A stretch of DNA of 64,000 nt, taken from positions 186,001 to 250,000 of the forward strand of contig NZ_JACJIM010000002.1 of NCBI RefSeq assembly GCF_014138435.1, in the 5' to 3' direction. The position numbers and the translations under genes were made by a program. The stretch is from Methylobacterium fujisawaense (GTDB taxonomy: Bacteria; Pseudomonadota; Alphaproteobacteria; Rhizobiales; Beijerinckiaceae). Shown here one piece after another: positions 16,977-25,234 of the stretch; the first letter of the stretch is position 1; every line of letters starts with the position of its first letter. Below the pieces are notes generated by a model that was given only the letters and a program-made list of their open reading frames with translations, searched no databases and was not told where the DNA came from.

Positions 16977-18980
16977 TCAGGCGAATTCCAGGATCACCGC
17001 GTCGACGGCGAGGCTGTCGCCCTCCTTGGCGTGGATCTTCGCCACCGTGGCGTCGCGCTCGGCGCGGAGCATGTTCTCCATCTTCATCGCCTCGACGACC
17101 GCGATCGGCTCACCGTTCTTTACCTCCTGGCCCTCGGTGACCAGGATCTGCTTCACGAGTCCGGGCATCGGGCAGAGCACCTGCTTGCCCGAGCCCGCCT
17201 GCTCCTTCACCGGCATCAGGGCGGCGAGCTCCGCCTCGCGGCGGGTATAGACCCGGCCCTCGGCGGCCGCGCCCGCATGCTGCAGGAACACGCCGTTGAG
17301 CAGGCTGCGCACCTGGATCGCCACGCGCTCGGAGCCGATCGTGCCGATCCAGACCGGCTCGCCCGGGCGCCACGCGCTCGCCACCGTGAGCGCCGTGCCG
17401 TCGTCCCGGGTCACGAGGATATCCTCGCCCTCCGGCTCGACGGTCACGGGATAGGATTGGCCGGCCAGGATCACCACGCGCTCGCGCTCGAAGGCGAAGA
17501 GGCCCGGGGCGCGCATCTGCCCGGAGATGCCGCGCTTGCGCTGGTTGAGCTTGTGGTCAATCGCCGCCGCGGCGGCCATCATGCGGATGGCCACCGGCCC
17601 GGCCGGCTCCGGCGCCGTGAAGCCTTCGGGAAATTCCTCGGCGATGAAGCCTGTGGACAGCCGCCCCTCCTGCCAGCGCGGATGGGCCATCAGCGCCGAG
17701 AGGAACGGGATGTTGTGGCGGATGCCGTCGATGGCGAAGGCGTCGAGGGCCTCACCCTGCGCGGCGATCGCCTCGGCGCGCGTCGGCGCCCAGGTGACCA
17801 GCTTCGCGATCATCGGATCGTAGTGGATGGCGATCTCGCCGCCCTCCTCCACGCCGGTATCGTTGCGCACGATCGCCGTGCCCTGCCGGCCCTCCTCCGG
17901 CGGACGGTAGGTGGTCAGCCGGCCGATCGAGGGGAGGAAGTTGCGGGTCGGGTCCTCGGCATAGACGCGGCTCTCGACCGCCCAGCCGTTCAGCTTCACG
18001 TCGTCCTGGGTGATCGGCAGCTTCTCGCCGGCCGCGACCCGGATCATCAGCTCGACGAGGTCGAGGCCGGTGATCATCTCGGTGACCGGATGCTCGACCT
18101 GCAGACGGGTGTTCATCTCTAGGAAGTAGAAGGACTTGTCCTGCCCGGCGACGAACTCGACCGTTCCGGCCGAATCGTAGTTCACCGCCTTGGCCAGCGC
18201 GACCGCCTGCTCGCCCATCTTCCGGCGGGTCTTCTTGTCGAGGAGCGGCGACGGCGCCTCCTCGATCACCTTCTGGTTACGGCGCTGGATCGAGCACTCG
18301 CGCTCGCCGAGATAGACGACGTTGCCGTGCTTGTCGCCGATCAGCTGGATCTCGATGTGGCGCGGGTCGGTGATGAACTTCTCGATGAAGACGCGGTCGT
18401 CGCCGAAGGAGGAGGCCGCCTCCGACTTGGCGCGGGCGAAGCCCTCCGCCACCTCGTCGCCCGAATAGGCGATGCGCATGCCCTTGCCGCCGCCGCCCGC
18501 GGAGGCCTTGATCATCACCGGGTAGCCGATCTCGTCGGCGATCGTCTTGGCGTGCTCGGGTGATTCGATCACGCCGAGGAAGCCCGGAACGGTCGAGACC
18601 TCGGCGGCGGCCGCCGCCTTCTTCGACTCGATCTTGTCGCCCATGGCGGCGATGGCCCCCGGGTTGGGGCCGATGAACACGATGCCGGCGGCTTCGAGCG
18701 CCTTCGGGAAGGCCTCGCGCTCGGACAGGAAGCCGTAGCCGGGATGGACCGCCTGGGCGCCGGTCTTCTTGCAGGCCTCGACGATCTTCTCGATCACGAG
18801 ATAGGATTCGGATGCGGCAGCGGGGCCGATATGGACCGCCTCGTCCGCCATGGCGACGTGCACGGCGTCGCGATCGGCATCCGAGTAGACCGCTACGGTC
18901 TTGATGCCCATCCTCCGGGCGGTCTTGATCACGCGACAGGCGATCTCGCCCCGGTTGGCAATCAGGATCTTTTCGAACAT
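16977..18980 (-). CDS. pccA: propionyl-CoA carboxylase alpha subunit (biotin carboxylase/BCCP)
   Basis: From the ATG giving MFEKILIANRGEIA the protein has 667 residues, the length of PccA-type subunits. Biotin carboxylase occupies residues 1-450: a glycine-rich ATP loop (KASAGGGGKGMRI), ECSIQRRNQKVIEEAPSP and EMNTRLQVEHPVTE. A linker (BT) domain follows, then a biotinyl domain with EAMKMENM and biotin-Lys at about 633. It carboxylates biotin for conversion of propionyl-CoA to methylmalonyl-CoA, a step of the ethylmalonyl-CoA pathway in methylotrophs. The beta subunit gene is not in the window. Acetyl- or methylcrotonyl-CoA carboxylase is less likely by length. Confidence 0.9.
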   Translation of the reverse strand: MFEKILIANRGEIACRVIKTARRMGIKTVAVYSDADRDAVHVAMADEAVHIGPAAASESYLVIEKIVEACKKTGAQAVHPGYGFLSEREAFPKALEAAGIVFIGPNPGAIAAMGDKIESKKAAAAAEVSTVPGFLGVIESPEHAKTIADEIGYPVMIKASAGGGGKGMRIAYSGDEVAEGFARAKSEAASSFGDDRVFIEKFITDPRHIEIQLIGDKHGNVVYLGERECSIQRRNQKVIEEAPSPLLDKKTRRKMGEQAVALAKAVNYDSAGTVEFVAGQDKSFYFLEMNTRLQVEHPVTEMITGLDLVELMIRVAAGEKLPITQDDVKLNGWAVESRVYAEDPTRNFLPSIGRLTTYRPPEEGRQGTAIVRNDTGVEEGGEIAIHYDPMIAKLVTWAPTRAEAIAAQGEALDAFAIDGIRHNIPFLSALMAHPRWQEGRLSTGFIAEEFPEGFTAPEPAGPVAIRMMAAAAAIDHKLNQRKRGISGQMRAPGLFAFERERVVILAGQSYPVTVEPEGEDILVTRDDGTALTVASAWRPGEPVWIGTIGSERVAIQVRSLLNGVFLQHAGAAAEGRVYTRREAELAALMPVKEQAGSGKQVLCPMPGLVKQILVTEGQEVKNGEPIAVVEAMKMENMLRAERDATVAKIHAKEGDSLAVDAVILEFA

Positions 18981-19080
18981 CGCTGGCGCACTGCTTTCGA
19001 GATCGCCGGATTGCGCACCGGCTTGACTGTCCCGATAGATCAGTTGCGCCGCGGACGGAAGCTGTGCGTTGCTCCGAGGC

Positions 19081-19521
19081 TCACGCCGCCAGGGCAAAGG
19101 TCATCCGCGGGGCCGAAACCGTGTCCCGGGCGCGGCGGTTGGCTTCGAGGGCGAAGGCCACCAGCGATTCTGCGCTGCTCTGCGCCTCACGGACGACTTC
19201 CATGGCGATCCGGGCGCCCACCGCGCTCGGGCCGTCGCGGCCGCTGAGCGAGGCGGCCAGCCAGGCGGCGACGTCGCGGTCGATGTAGCCCGTCGGGCGC
19301 GAGCCCCACACGGCGAAGTCGACGACCGAGGCCACCAGGAAGTCGGCGAAGGCGTCGGAGCCGATCACGGCCCGCTCGAGGGCGATCAGCAGGTCGGCGT
19401 CCTCGCGGTTCATGAGGCCTTCCGGAAGAACCTCGCGCTTCAGGACCAGCAGGTCCTCGTCGCTGATCGTGCCGGTCGAAACAGCATGGTTGCAGAACTG
19501 TTGAACGGAGATGGTGGTCAT
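19081..19521 (-). CDS. hypothetical protein
   Basis: This 146-residue soluble protein has a strong GGAGGAGC site 8 bases upstream of its ATG. It is helix-rich, with EDLLVLKREVLPEG near residues 22-35 and a FLVASVVDFAVWGSRPTGYID segment in the middle, a pattern I associate with uncharacterised alphaproteobacterial proteins. It lies 100 bp upstream of pccA on the same strand. No function can be given. Confidence 0.75.
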   Translation of the reverse strand: MTTISVQQFCNHAVSTGTISDEDLLVLKREVLPEGLMNREDADLLIALERAVIGSDAFADFLVASVVDFAVWGSRPTGYIDRDVAAWLAASLSGRDGPSAVGARIAMEVVREAQSSAESLVAFALEANRRARDTVSAPRMTFALAA

Positions 19522-19683
19522 GATCGCCTGCTCCTCCGACCTTTGCTGCGGCCGGTGCTAGTCCCTGTGTGTCTTCAACTTACGGGACCGCTTCCCTTCC
19601 AGAGGTTAATGGCGAGATCTGAACGGAAGTTCAGGTAAACACCCCCCGAGCAAGCAGGCTTATTGGGACGTTGACCGGTTGCG

Positions 19684-20262
19684 TTACCGGACGATGACCG
19701 AGGCCCCGACGGGGACCCGGTTGTAGAGGTCGACCACGTCGATGTTGCGCATCCGGATGCACCCGGAGGAGACCGCCTGCCCGATCTTCTCGGGCTCGTT
19801 GGTGCCGTGGATCCGGTAGAGCGTGTCCCGGCCGTGATCCGACAGGTACAGGGCGCGGGCGCCAAGGGGATTCATCGGGCCGCCCTGCATGGCGTGGACG
19901 TGCGGCCAGCGCTTGATCATCTCGGCCGGGGGATTCCAGGCCGGCCATTCCGCCTTGCGGTCGATTCGGGCGGTGCCGGTCCAGCCATAGGCCTCGTCGC
20001 CCACCGACACGCCGTAGCGGATCGCCTTGCCGCCCGGCAACACGAGGTAGAGCTGCCGTTCCTTCGTCTCGACCACGATCGTGCCGGGCGATTCCCGGGT
20101 CGGATCGGCGACCTCATAGCGGGCGAAGTGCGGATCGAACTCGGCATCCGGGACCAGGGCCATGAATTCGGCATCGCGGGCCGAAAGGGCCGGATCGGGC
20201 ACGCCCTTGAAGGTGCAGCCCGCCAGCAACAGCGCGCAGCCGATGACCGATGTGATGCGCAT
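19684..20262 (-). CDS. L,D-transpeptidase (YkuD) lipoprotein
   Basis: The ATG giving MRITSVIGCALLLAGC yields 192 residues with a lipobox (LLLAGC, lipid Cys16). The YkuD catalytic domain spans about residues 60-190 and ends with the motif HGTNEPEKIGQAVSSGCIRM, which supplies the His and nucleophile Cys. Such enzymes form 3-3 peptidoglycan cross-links or anchor outer-membrane proteins. The gene is divergent from the histone-deacetylase-like gene. Confidence 0.92.
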   Translation of the reverse strand: MRITSVIGCALLLAGCTFKGVPDPALSARDAEFMALVPDAEFDPHFARYEVADPTRESPGTIVVETKERQLYLVLPGGKAIRYGVSVGDEAYGWTGTARIDRKAEWPAWNPPAEMIKRWPHVHAMQGGPMNPLGARALYLSDHGRDTLYRIHGTNEPEKIGQAVSSGCIRMRNIDVVDLYNRVPVGASVIVR

Positions 20263-20454
20263 GGCTCTGCCCCGACGATCCTCGCGGCGGTGGACGGAGC
20301 CTCGATGGATTGATGATCCGGGTCCGTCCCACGGAAGAATCGCGCAACCATAAGGGGGCAACGGCACCCCGCCGTAGTCCGCGCGTTGGGCCCGTGGCAC
20401 ATTGCCGGCTCCTGTTGCAGGTGCGCGACAGGAGAGCATCCGGGAGCGACCCTC

Positions 20455-21384
20455 GTGACCACCCTGTACGTGAGCCATCCCGCCAGCTTCGATCACGAGG
20501 TCCCGGAGGGACATCCGGAACGGCCGGCCCGGATGCGCGCCGTGGAGCGGGCCCTGGAGGATGAGCGCTTCGCCGGCCTCGTGCGGGCCTCTGCACCCAA
20601 GGCTGAGATCGAGGCGGTGACGCTCGCCCATCCGCGCGCGTACGTGGACGCGCTGGTGGCTGCGGTGCCCGAGCACGGCATGGTCGGCATCGATTCCGAC
20701 ACGATCCTGTCGGCGGGGAGCCTGGAGGCGACGCTGCGGGCGGTGGGCGGCGGAATGCACGCCGTCGATGCCGTCGTCGGCGGCGGGTGCCGCAACGCCT
20801 TCGTGGCCATGCGCCCGCCGGGTCACCATGCCGAGCGGACCCGGTCGATGGGCTTCTGCCTGTTCAACCATGCCGCCATCGCGGCCCGCCACGCCCGCCA
20901 GAAGCACGGGGCCGAGCGGGTGGCCCTGGTGGATTGGGACGTCCATCACGGCAACGGCAGCCAGGACATCTTCTGGGACGACGCCGCGGTGCTCTACTGC
21001 TCCACCCACCAGATGCCGCTCTATCCGGGGACGGGGGCGTCGTCCGAGCGCGGCGAGAAGGACACGATCGTCAACGTGCCGCTGCGGCCCAACGACGACG
21101 GCGAGGTGTTTCGCGAAGCCTTCGAAACCGGCATCCTCCCACGCCTGGAAAGCTTCCGGCCGGACGTGATCGTGATCTCCGCCGGCTTCGACGCCCATCG
21201 GCTCGATCCGTTGGCCAATCTGCGCCTCGAAGCGGAGGATTTCGGCTGGGCGACCCGCCGGCTCATGGATGTCGCGGACCGCTGCGCCGGCGGGCGGATC
21301 GTCTCGATCCTGGAGGGCGGCTACAGTCTCGAGGGGCTCGGCAAATCGGTGGCGGCCCATGTCGACGCGTTGATGGGGCGCTGA
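20455..21384 (+). CDS. histone deacetylase family protein (acetylpolyamine-amidohydrolase-like)
   Basis: A GTG start 8 bases after GGGAG gives 309 residues (MTTLYVSHPASFDHEVPEGHPE). Zinc-deacetylase motifs are complete: RPPGHHAE (His124-His125), DWDVHHGNG (Asp162, His164) and SAGFDAHRLDPLA with the third zinc Asp, then EGGYSLEGL. Bacterial members deacetylate polyamines or small acyl-amides. The substrate is not predictable; it stands alone. Confidence 0.9.
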   Translation: MTTLYVSHPASFDHEVPEGHPERPARMRAVERALEDERFAGLVRASAPKAEIEAVTLAHPRAYVDALVAAVPEHGMVGIDSDTILSAGSLEATLRAVGGGMHAVDAVVGGGCRNAFVAMRPPGHHAERTRSMGFCLFNHAAIAARHARQKHGAERVALVDWDVHHGNGSQDIFWDDAAVLYCSTHQMPLYPGTGASSERGEKDTIVNVPLRPNDDGEVFREAFETGILPRLESFRPDVIVISAGFDAHRLDPLANLRLEAEDFGWATRRLMDVADRCAGGRIVSILEGGYSLEGLGKSVAAHVDALMGR

Positions 21385-21534
21385 CGGCGGCGCTGCATCG
21401 CGATTGCACCCGCTCCCGCGCGCGCCATAATCTGCGCTTCGAGAGACTGCCGCCATGCTGACGCTGAGCCGGATGCCGTCGCTTGCGCGCCAGCGCGTCG
21501 ACCGCACCGGCGCAGCCCGTCCGGGTTTCGGCCG

Positions 21535-22152
21535 ATGACGCTCACGGGCTTCCTGACCTATGCGCTGGCCCTGGGCGTTGCCGCCGCTGTGCCGGGACCC
21601 GGCGTCGTCGCGCTTGTCGCGCGGGCCCTCAGCTCGGGCTTCGGCGCCGCGATGGCCTTTTCGGCCGGTCTGATCCTGGGCGACCTGACCTATCTCGCCG
21701 CCGCGATCTTCGGCCTGTCACTGATTGCGGAGGCATTCGGCGCAGTCTTCGCCGTCATCCGCTACGGCGCGGCGCTCTATCTCGCTTACTTGGCGTTCCG
21801 GCTCTGGCGCGCCGCCGGAACGGCTGTCCGGATCGCGGGCGAAGCCCGCGACCGGCCGCTGACCAGCTTCGTCGCCGGCCTGACCATCACCCTGGGCAAT
21901 CCGAAGACGATCGTCTTCTACCTCGCGATCCTGCCCACGCTCGTCGATCTGCGGCGCGTGACGGCGGCCGATGTCGTCGCACTCATCCTGATCACGGCCG
22001 CGATCCTGCTGGCCGTGATGACGCCCTACGCGGCGCTGGCGGCCCGGGCGCGCGAGACCCTGCGACGGCCCGCCGTCCGCGTGCGGCTGAACCGGGGTGC
22101 CGCCGCCATCATGGCCGGCGCCGCGGTCTGGACCGTCCTGCGCCGCGCCTGA
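21535..22152 (+). CDS. LysE/RhtB family amino-acid exporter
   Basis: The protein has 205 residues and five or six transmembrane helices. Family motifs: PGPGVVALVARALSSGF near residues 20-36 (LysE signature) and FVAGLTITLGNPKTIVFYLAILPTL in the middle. It exports amino acids or homoserine-lactone-like compounds. It converges with ribB, with 6 bp between stops. Confidence 0.9.
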   Translation: MTLTGFLTYALALGVAAAVPGPGVVALVARALSSGFGAAMAFSAGLILGDLTYLAAAIFGLSLIAEAFGAVFAVIRYGAALYLAYLAFRLWRAAGTAVRIAGEARDRPLTSFVAGLTITLGNPKTIVFYLAILPTLVDLRRVTAADVVALILITAAILLAVMTPYAALAARARETLRRPAVRVRLNRGAAAIMAGAAVWTVLRRA

Positions 22153-22158
22153 AGAGCG

Positions 22159-23241
22159 TCAGCCCTCCAGGGGCTCGTCGCCCAAGAGCTCGATGCCGAA
22201 TCCCGAAAGGCCGACATAGGAGCGCGACGAGGTCGCGAGGTTGCGGATCGAAACCACGCCGAGATCGCGCAAAATCTGGGCGCCGAGCCCGATCTCGCGC
22301 CATTGCCGCGCCCGCAGGGCCTCCGTGCCCTCGTCGGTGACGGTCTTCACCGGCACGCCCGCAGTCCCGTCCCGGAGATAGACCAGCACGCCGCGCCCGG
22401 CGGCCGCGAAGCGCTTCAGCACGGCGTCGATCTGCTTTCCCCCGCCGATCACGTCGGCGGCGACGTTGGAGCGGTGCAGGCGCACCAGCACGTCCCGGCC
22501 GTCGCCGATGTCGCCCATCACGAAGGCGAATTGCTGGATCGATTCGAAGGGCGTCGAGAACACGTAGGCGTTCACGTCGCCGTGGTTCGAGCGGACCGTG
22601 AAGTGGCCGACGCGCTCCACCAGCCGGTCGCGTGCCTGCCGGTAGGCGATGAGATCGGCCACCGAGACCTGCTTGAGGCCGTGCGTCTCGGCGAAGGCCT
22701 CGATCTGCGGCCCCTTCATCACGGTGCCGTCGTCGTTGGCGAGCTCGCAGATCACCCCCACGGGCGGCAGCTCGGCGAGGCGGCACAGGTCGACCGCGGC
22801 CTCGGTATGGCCCGAGCGCATGAGCACGCCGCCGTCGCGGGCGATGAGCGGGAAGACGTGGCCGGGCCGCACGAAGTCGCCCGCGCCCATGTTGCCGTTG
22901 GCCAGCGCCCGGACCGTGTTGCAGCGCTGCTCCGCCGAGATCCCCGTGGTCAGGCCGTGCTTGACGTCGACCGTGACGGTGAAGGCCGTACCCAGCGGCG
23001 CGTCGTTCGACGCCACCATGGGAGCGAGGTGCAGCCGCCGCGCCTCGCTCTGCGTGATCGGCGCGCAGACGATGCCGCAGGTGTTGCGGATGATGAACGC
23101 CATCTTCTCCGGCGTGCAGAGCGAGGCGGCGACGACGAGATCGCCCTCGTTCTCGCGATCGTCATCGTCGGTGACGACCACGATCTCGCCGCGGGCGAAG
23201 GCCGCAATGGCCTCTGTGACGGAGCAGTGGGGCACGGGCAT
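22159..23241 (-). CDS. ribB: 3,4-dihydroxy-2-butanone-4-phosphate synthase with degenerate GTP cyclohydrolase II domain
   Basis: The ATG giving MPVPHCSVTEA yields 360 residues. The N-terminal about 205 residues are DHBP synthase: DDDDRENEGDLVVAA (metal/ribulose-phosphate site) and RSGHTEAAVDLCRLA. It makes the four-carbon unit of riboflavin. The C-terminal 150 residues align with GTP cyclohydrolase II, but the zinc-cysteine motif (C-x10-C-x-C) is replaced by RSNVAADVIGGGKQ with no Cys. GTP cyclohydrolase activity is therefore unlikely, and a separate ribA is expected elsewhere. It is 26 bp downstream of aroC. Confidence 0.9.
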   Translation of the reverse strand: MPVPHCSVTEAIAAFARGEIVVVTDDDDRENEGDLVVAASLCTPEKMAFIIRNTCGIVCAPITQSEARRLHLAPMVASNDAPLGTAFTVTVDVKHGLTTGISAEQRCNTVRALANGNMGAGDFVRPGHVFPLIARDGGVLMRSGHTEAAVDLCRLAELPPVGVICELANDDGTVMKGPQIEAFAETHGLKQVSVADLIAYRQARDRLVERVGHFTVRSNHGDVNAYVFSTPFESIQQFAFVMGDIGDGRDVLVRLHRSNVAADVIGGGKQIDAVLKRFAAAGRGVLVYLRDGTAGVPVKTVTDEGTEALRARQWREIGLGAQILRDLGVVSIRNLATSSRSYVGLSGFGIELLGDEPLEG

Positions 23242-23267
23242 TCTCGAATCGTTGGGACGGACCCGGA

Positions 23268-24368
23268 TCAGGGCTGCGATCCGACCTGTCCGCGATGGCG
23301 CAGATAGTGATCCGCCAGCACGCAGGCCATCATGGCCTCCGCAACCGGCACGGCGCGGATGCCGACACAGGGATCGTGCCGGCCCTTGGTGACGAGATCG
23401 ACCTCGCTGCCGTCGCGGGCGACCGAACGGCGGGGCGTCAGGATCGAGGAGGTTGGCTTCACGGCGAAGCGCACCACGACCGGCTCGCCGTTGGAGATGC
23501 CGCCGAGGATGCCGCCGGCATGGTTCGCGAGGAAACGCGGCCGATCGCCGTTGCCGGCGCGCATCTCGTCGGCATTGTCTTCGCCCCGCAGGGCCGCCGA
23601 CGCGAACCCGTCGCCGATCTCGACGCCCTTCACGGCGTTGATCGACATCATCGCCGCGGCGAGATCGGCGTCGAGCTTGCCGTAGACCGGCGCGCCGAGG
23701 CCAGGCGGCACGCCCTCGGCCACGACCTCGATGACAGCGCCGACCGACGAGCCGTCCTTCCGGATCTCGTCGAGGTAGGTCTCGTAGAAGGCGGCCGTCT
23801 CGGCATCGGGACAGAAGAACGGGTTGTCGCCGACCGCGGCCCAGTCCCAACGGGACCGGTCGATGGCGTGCGGTCCCATCTGCACCAGGGCTGCCCGGAT
23901 GGTCACGCCCGGGATGACCTTGCGCGCCACGGCGCCGGCCGCGACCCGGGCGGCGGTCTCGCGCGCCGAGGACCGGCCGCCGCCGCGATAGTCGCGAATG
24001 CCGTACTTCACGTCGTAGGTGTAATCGGCATGGCCGGGGCGGTAGCTGTCGCGGATCTCCGAATAGTCCTTCGAGCGCTGGTCCGTGTTCTCGATCATCA
24101 GCGCGATCGGCGTGCCGGTGGTGAGCTGGCGGCCACCGGTGCGGTCGTCCGCGAACACGCCGGACAGGATCTTCACCTGATCGGGCTCGCGGCGCTGCGT
24201 CGTGAACCGCGACTGGCCGGGCTTCCGGCGATCCAGCTCGGCCTGGATCTCCTCGGCCTCCAGGGGCAGGCCCGGCGGGCAGCCGTCGACGACGCAGCCG
24301 AGCGCGATCCCGTGGCTCTCGCCGAAGGTCGTGACGCGGAACAGGTGGCCGAAGGTGTTGTGCGACAT
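23268..24368 (-). CDS. aroC: chorismate synthase
   Basis: The protein has 366 residues, the usual length. Signatures: [20 protein letters not shown] at the N-terminus, [14 protein letters not shown] and [19 protein letters not shown] in the FMN-binding region. It converts EPSP to chorismate, the last common step of aromatic synthesis, using reduced FMN. Cotranscription with ribB, 26 bp downstream, would link it to flavin supply, as seen in several alphaproteobacteria. Its 5' leader holds a 12-bp tandem repeat. Confidence 0.96.
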   Translation of the reverse strand: MSHNTFGHLFRVTTFGESHGIALGCVVDGCPPGLPLEAEEIQAELDRRKPGQSRFTTQRREPDQVKILSGVFADDRTGGRQLTTGTPIALMIENTDQRSKDYSEIRDSYRPGHADYTYDVKYGIRDYRGGGRSSARETAARVAAGAVARKVIPGVTIRAALVQMGPHAIDRSRWDWAAVGDNPFFCPDAETAAFYETYLDEIRKDGSSVGAVIEVVAEGVPPGLGAPVYGKLDADLAAAMMSINAVKGVEIGDGFASAALRGEDNADEMRAGNGDRPRFLANHAGGILGGISNGEPVVVRFAVKPTSSILTPRRSVARDGSEVDLVTKGRHDPCVGIRAVPVAEAMMACVLADHYLRHRGQVGSQP

Positions 24369-24429
24369 GGCGCCGTTGCCTTAGCGCGGGAGCGCCGGGG
24401 GCACAAACGCGGTGCCTGCAAGGGTCCGG

Positions 24430-24494
24430 GCGGAGGGCTGGGTAGAGGGCTGGGCGGAGGGCTGGGCGGAGGGCTTGGCGAAGGGCTTGGCGGA
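24430..24494. repeat. 12-bp tandem repeat, five copies plus a partial
   Basis: The unit GCGGAGGGCTGG repeats five times with one to three changes per copy (second copy begins GT and A; the fourth and fifth end CTTG), then a partial GCGGA. It lies 62 bp upstream of the aroC start and downstream of the DUF3578 gene, so it would be in the aroC leader or in the space between operons. A 12-bp unit would not shift a reading frame. Confidence 0.8.
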
Positions 24495-24610
24495 TGCGTT
24501 CGCTCGCTCGGAATCCCCGTCCCTGCGGGCGCAGCGCAGCGATCCCGGGCAGCGGAACAGCGGCGCTACCGGATTGCGTCGCTGCGTCAGGACGGCCCTC
24601 GCGGCGGCCT
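24495..24610. repeat. possible degenerate dispersed intergenic repeat
   Basis: This stretch contains GCGCAGCGATCCCGG and GGATTGCGTCGCTGCGTCAGGACGG, which resemble the short GC-rich interspersed repeats (GATTGCTTCGCTgcgCTCGCAATGAC type) common between genes in alphaproteobacteria. Only one degenerate copy is in the window, so repeat status rests on recalled similarity. Confidence 0.25.
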
Positions 24611-24616
24611 GCGATC

Positions 24617-25234
24617 TCATGCCGTCCCGCCCGAACAGGACAGGTCGAGCCCGCCCCGCGCCTTCAGCGCCCGATATGCCGCGACCGCCACGGCGAGATC
24701 CCGGTGCAGCCGGCGCTCGTCGCCGAGATTGGGAAGGTCGTAGGTGAGGCCGAGGATGTGGGCGGCCTCGTAGCCTTCCGGCAATTCGCCCGCGCTGCCG
24801 AGGGCGATCGTCGCGTTCGGCAGCGCGTCGGCGAAGTCCGAGAGCCGCGCCTTGAGCGCAGCGCCGCTTGCACGGAGATGGGCGCCGGCCGCCGTCGGAC
24901 CGTAGCTCCGGATCGCCGCCACCGTTCCCTGCGCCAGCGACAGGTGCACCGCCTCGCGATGGGCCGGGAACAGGTAGACGAGGTAGTAGCCCCGCGTGGC
25001 GCTGGTGGTGATGGCGGGGTCGAACACGGCGAGCCAGGGGATCGCAGCCCAATGGCTCCCGCGCCCGGGACTGCCCTTGACCAGGAACGGCCCGTCGATC
25101 GGCGCCAGTGCGGCGCGCAGCTCCTCCGGCGCGCCCTTGCGGATGACGGAGGCCAGCGGATGGCCGGCCGGCGGGTCGAGCCGGGCGAGCGGGTATTCCT
25201 CGATGATCCGCCGGAGCGCGTGGCCGAGACTCAC
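24617..25234 (-). CDS. stand-alone DUF3578 (McrB N-terminal-like) protein
   Basis: The GTG at 25234 overlaps the anmK stop by 4 bp (GTGA), giving 205 residues. The DUF3578 pattern is clear: GRGSHWAAIPWLAVFD, TTSATRGYYLVYLFPAH and VHLSLAQG, followed by a helical part ending GYEAAHILGLTYDLPNL. In larger proteins this domain precedes McrB-type GTPases and binds DNA; here it is alone with no GTPase or nuclease near. Translational coupling to anmK is unusual for a restriction-type domain. Confidence 0.75.
   Translation of the reverse strand: MSLGHALRRIIEEYPLARLDPPAGHPLASVIRKGAPEELRAALAPIDGPFLVKGSPGRGSHWAAIPWLAVFDPAITTSATRGYYLVYLFPAHREAVHLSLAQGTVAAIRSYGPTAAGAHLRASGAALKARLSDFADALPNATIALGSAGELPEGYEAAHILGLTYDLPNLGDERRLHRDLAVAVAAYRALKARGGLDLSCSGGTA

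Noticed and set aside
19619..19634. CTGAAC-GGAA-GTTCAG dyad between the L,D-transpeptidase and the 146-residue gene
   Set aside because: A short 6-bp stem without a T run or link to a regulator; too weak to call.
19684..21507. Long frame continuing upstream of the L,D-transpeptidase lipoprotein
   Set aside because: The upstream part is antisense to the histone-deacetylase-like gene; the lipoprotein start at 20262 explains the real product.
22159..23850. Extended frame upstream of ribB
   Set aside because: The extra sequence lies antisense-like within aroC in another frame; the ATG at 23241 begins the known fold.
24430..24494. CRISPR-like array
   Set aside because: The units are 12 bp with no spacers, a simple tandem repeat.
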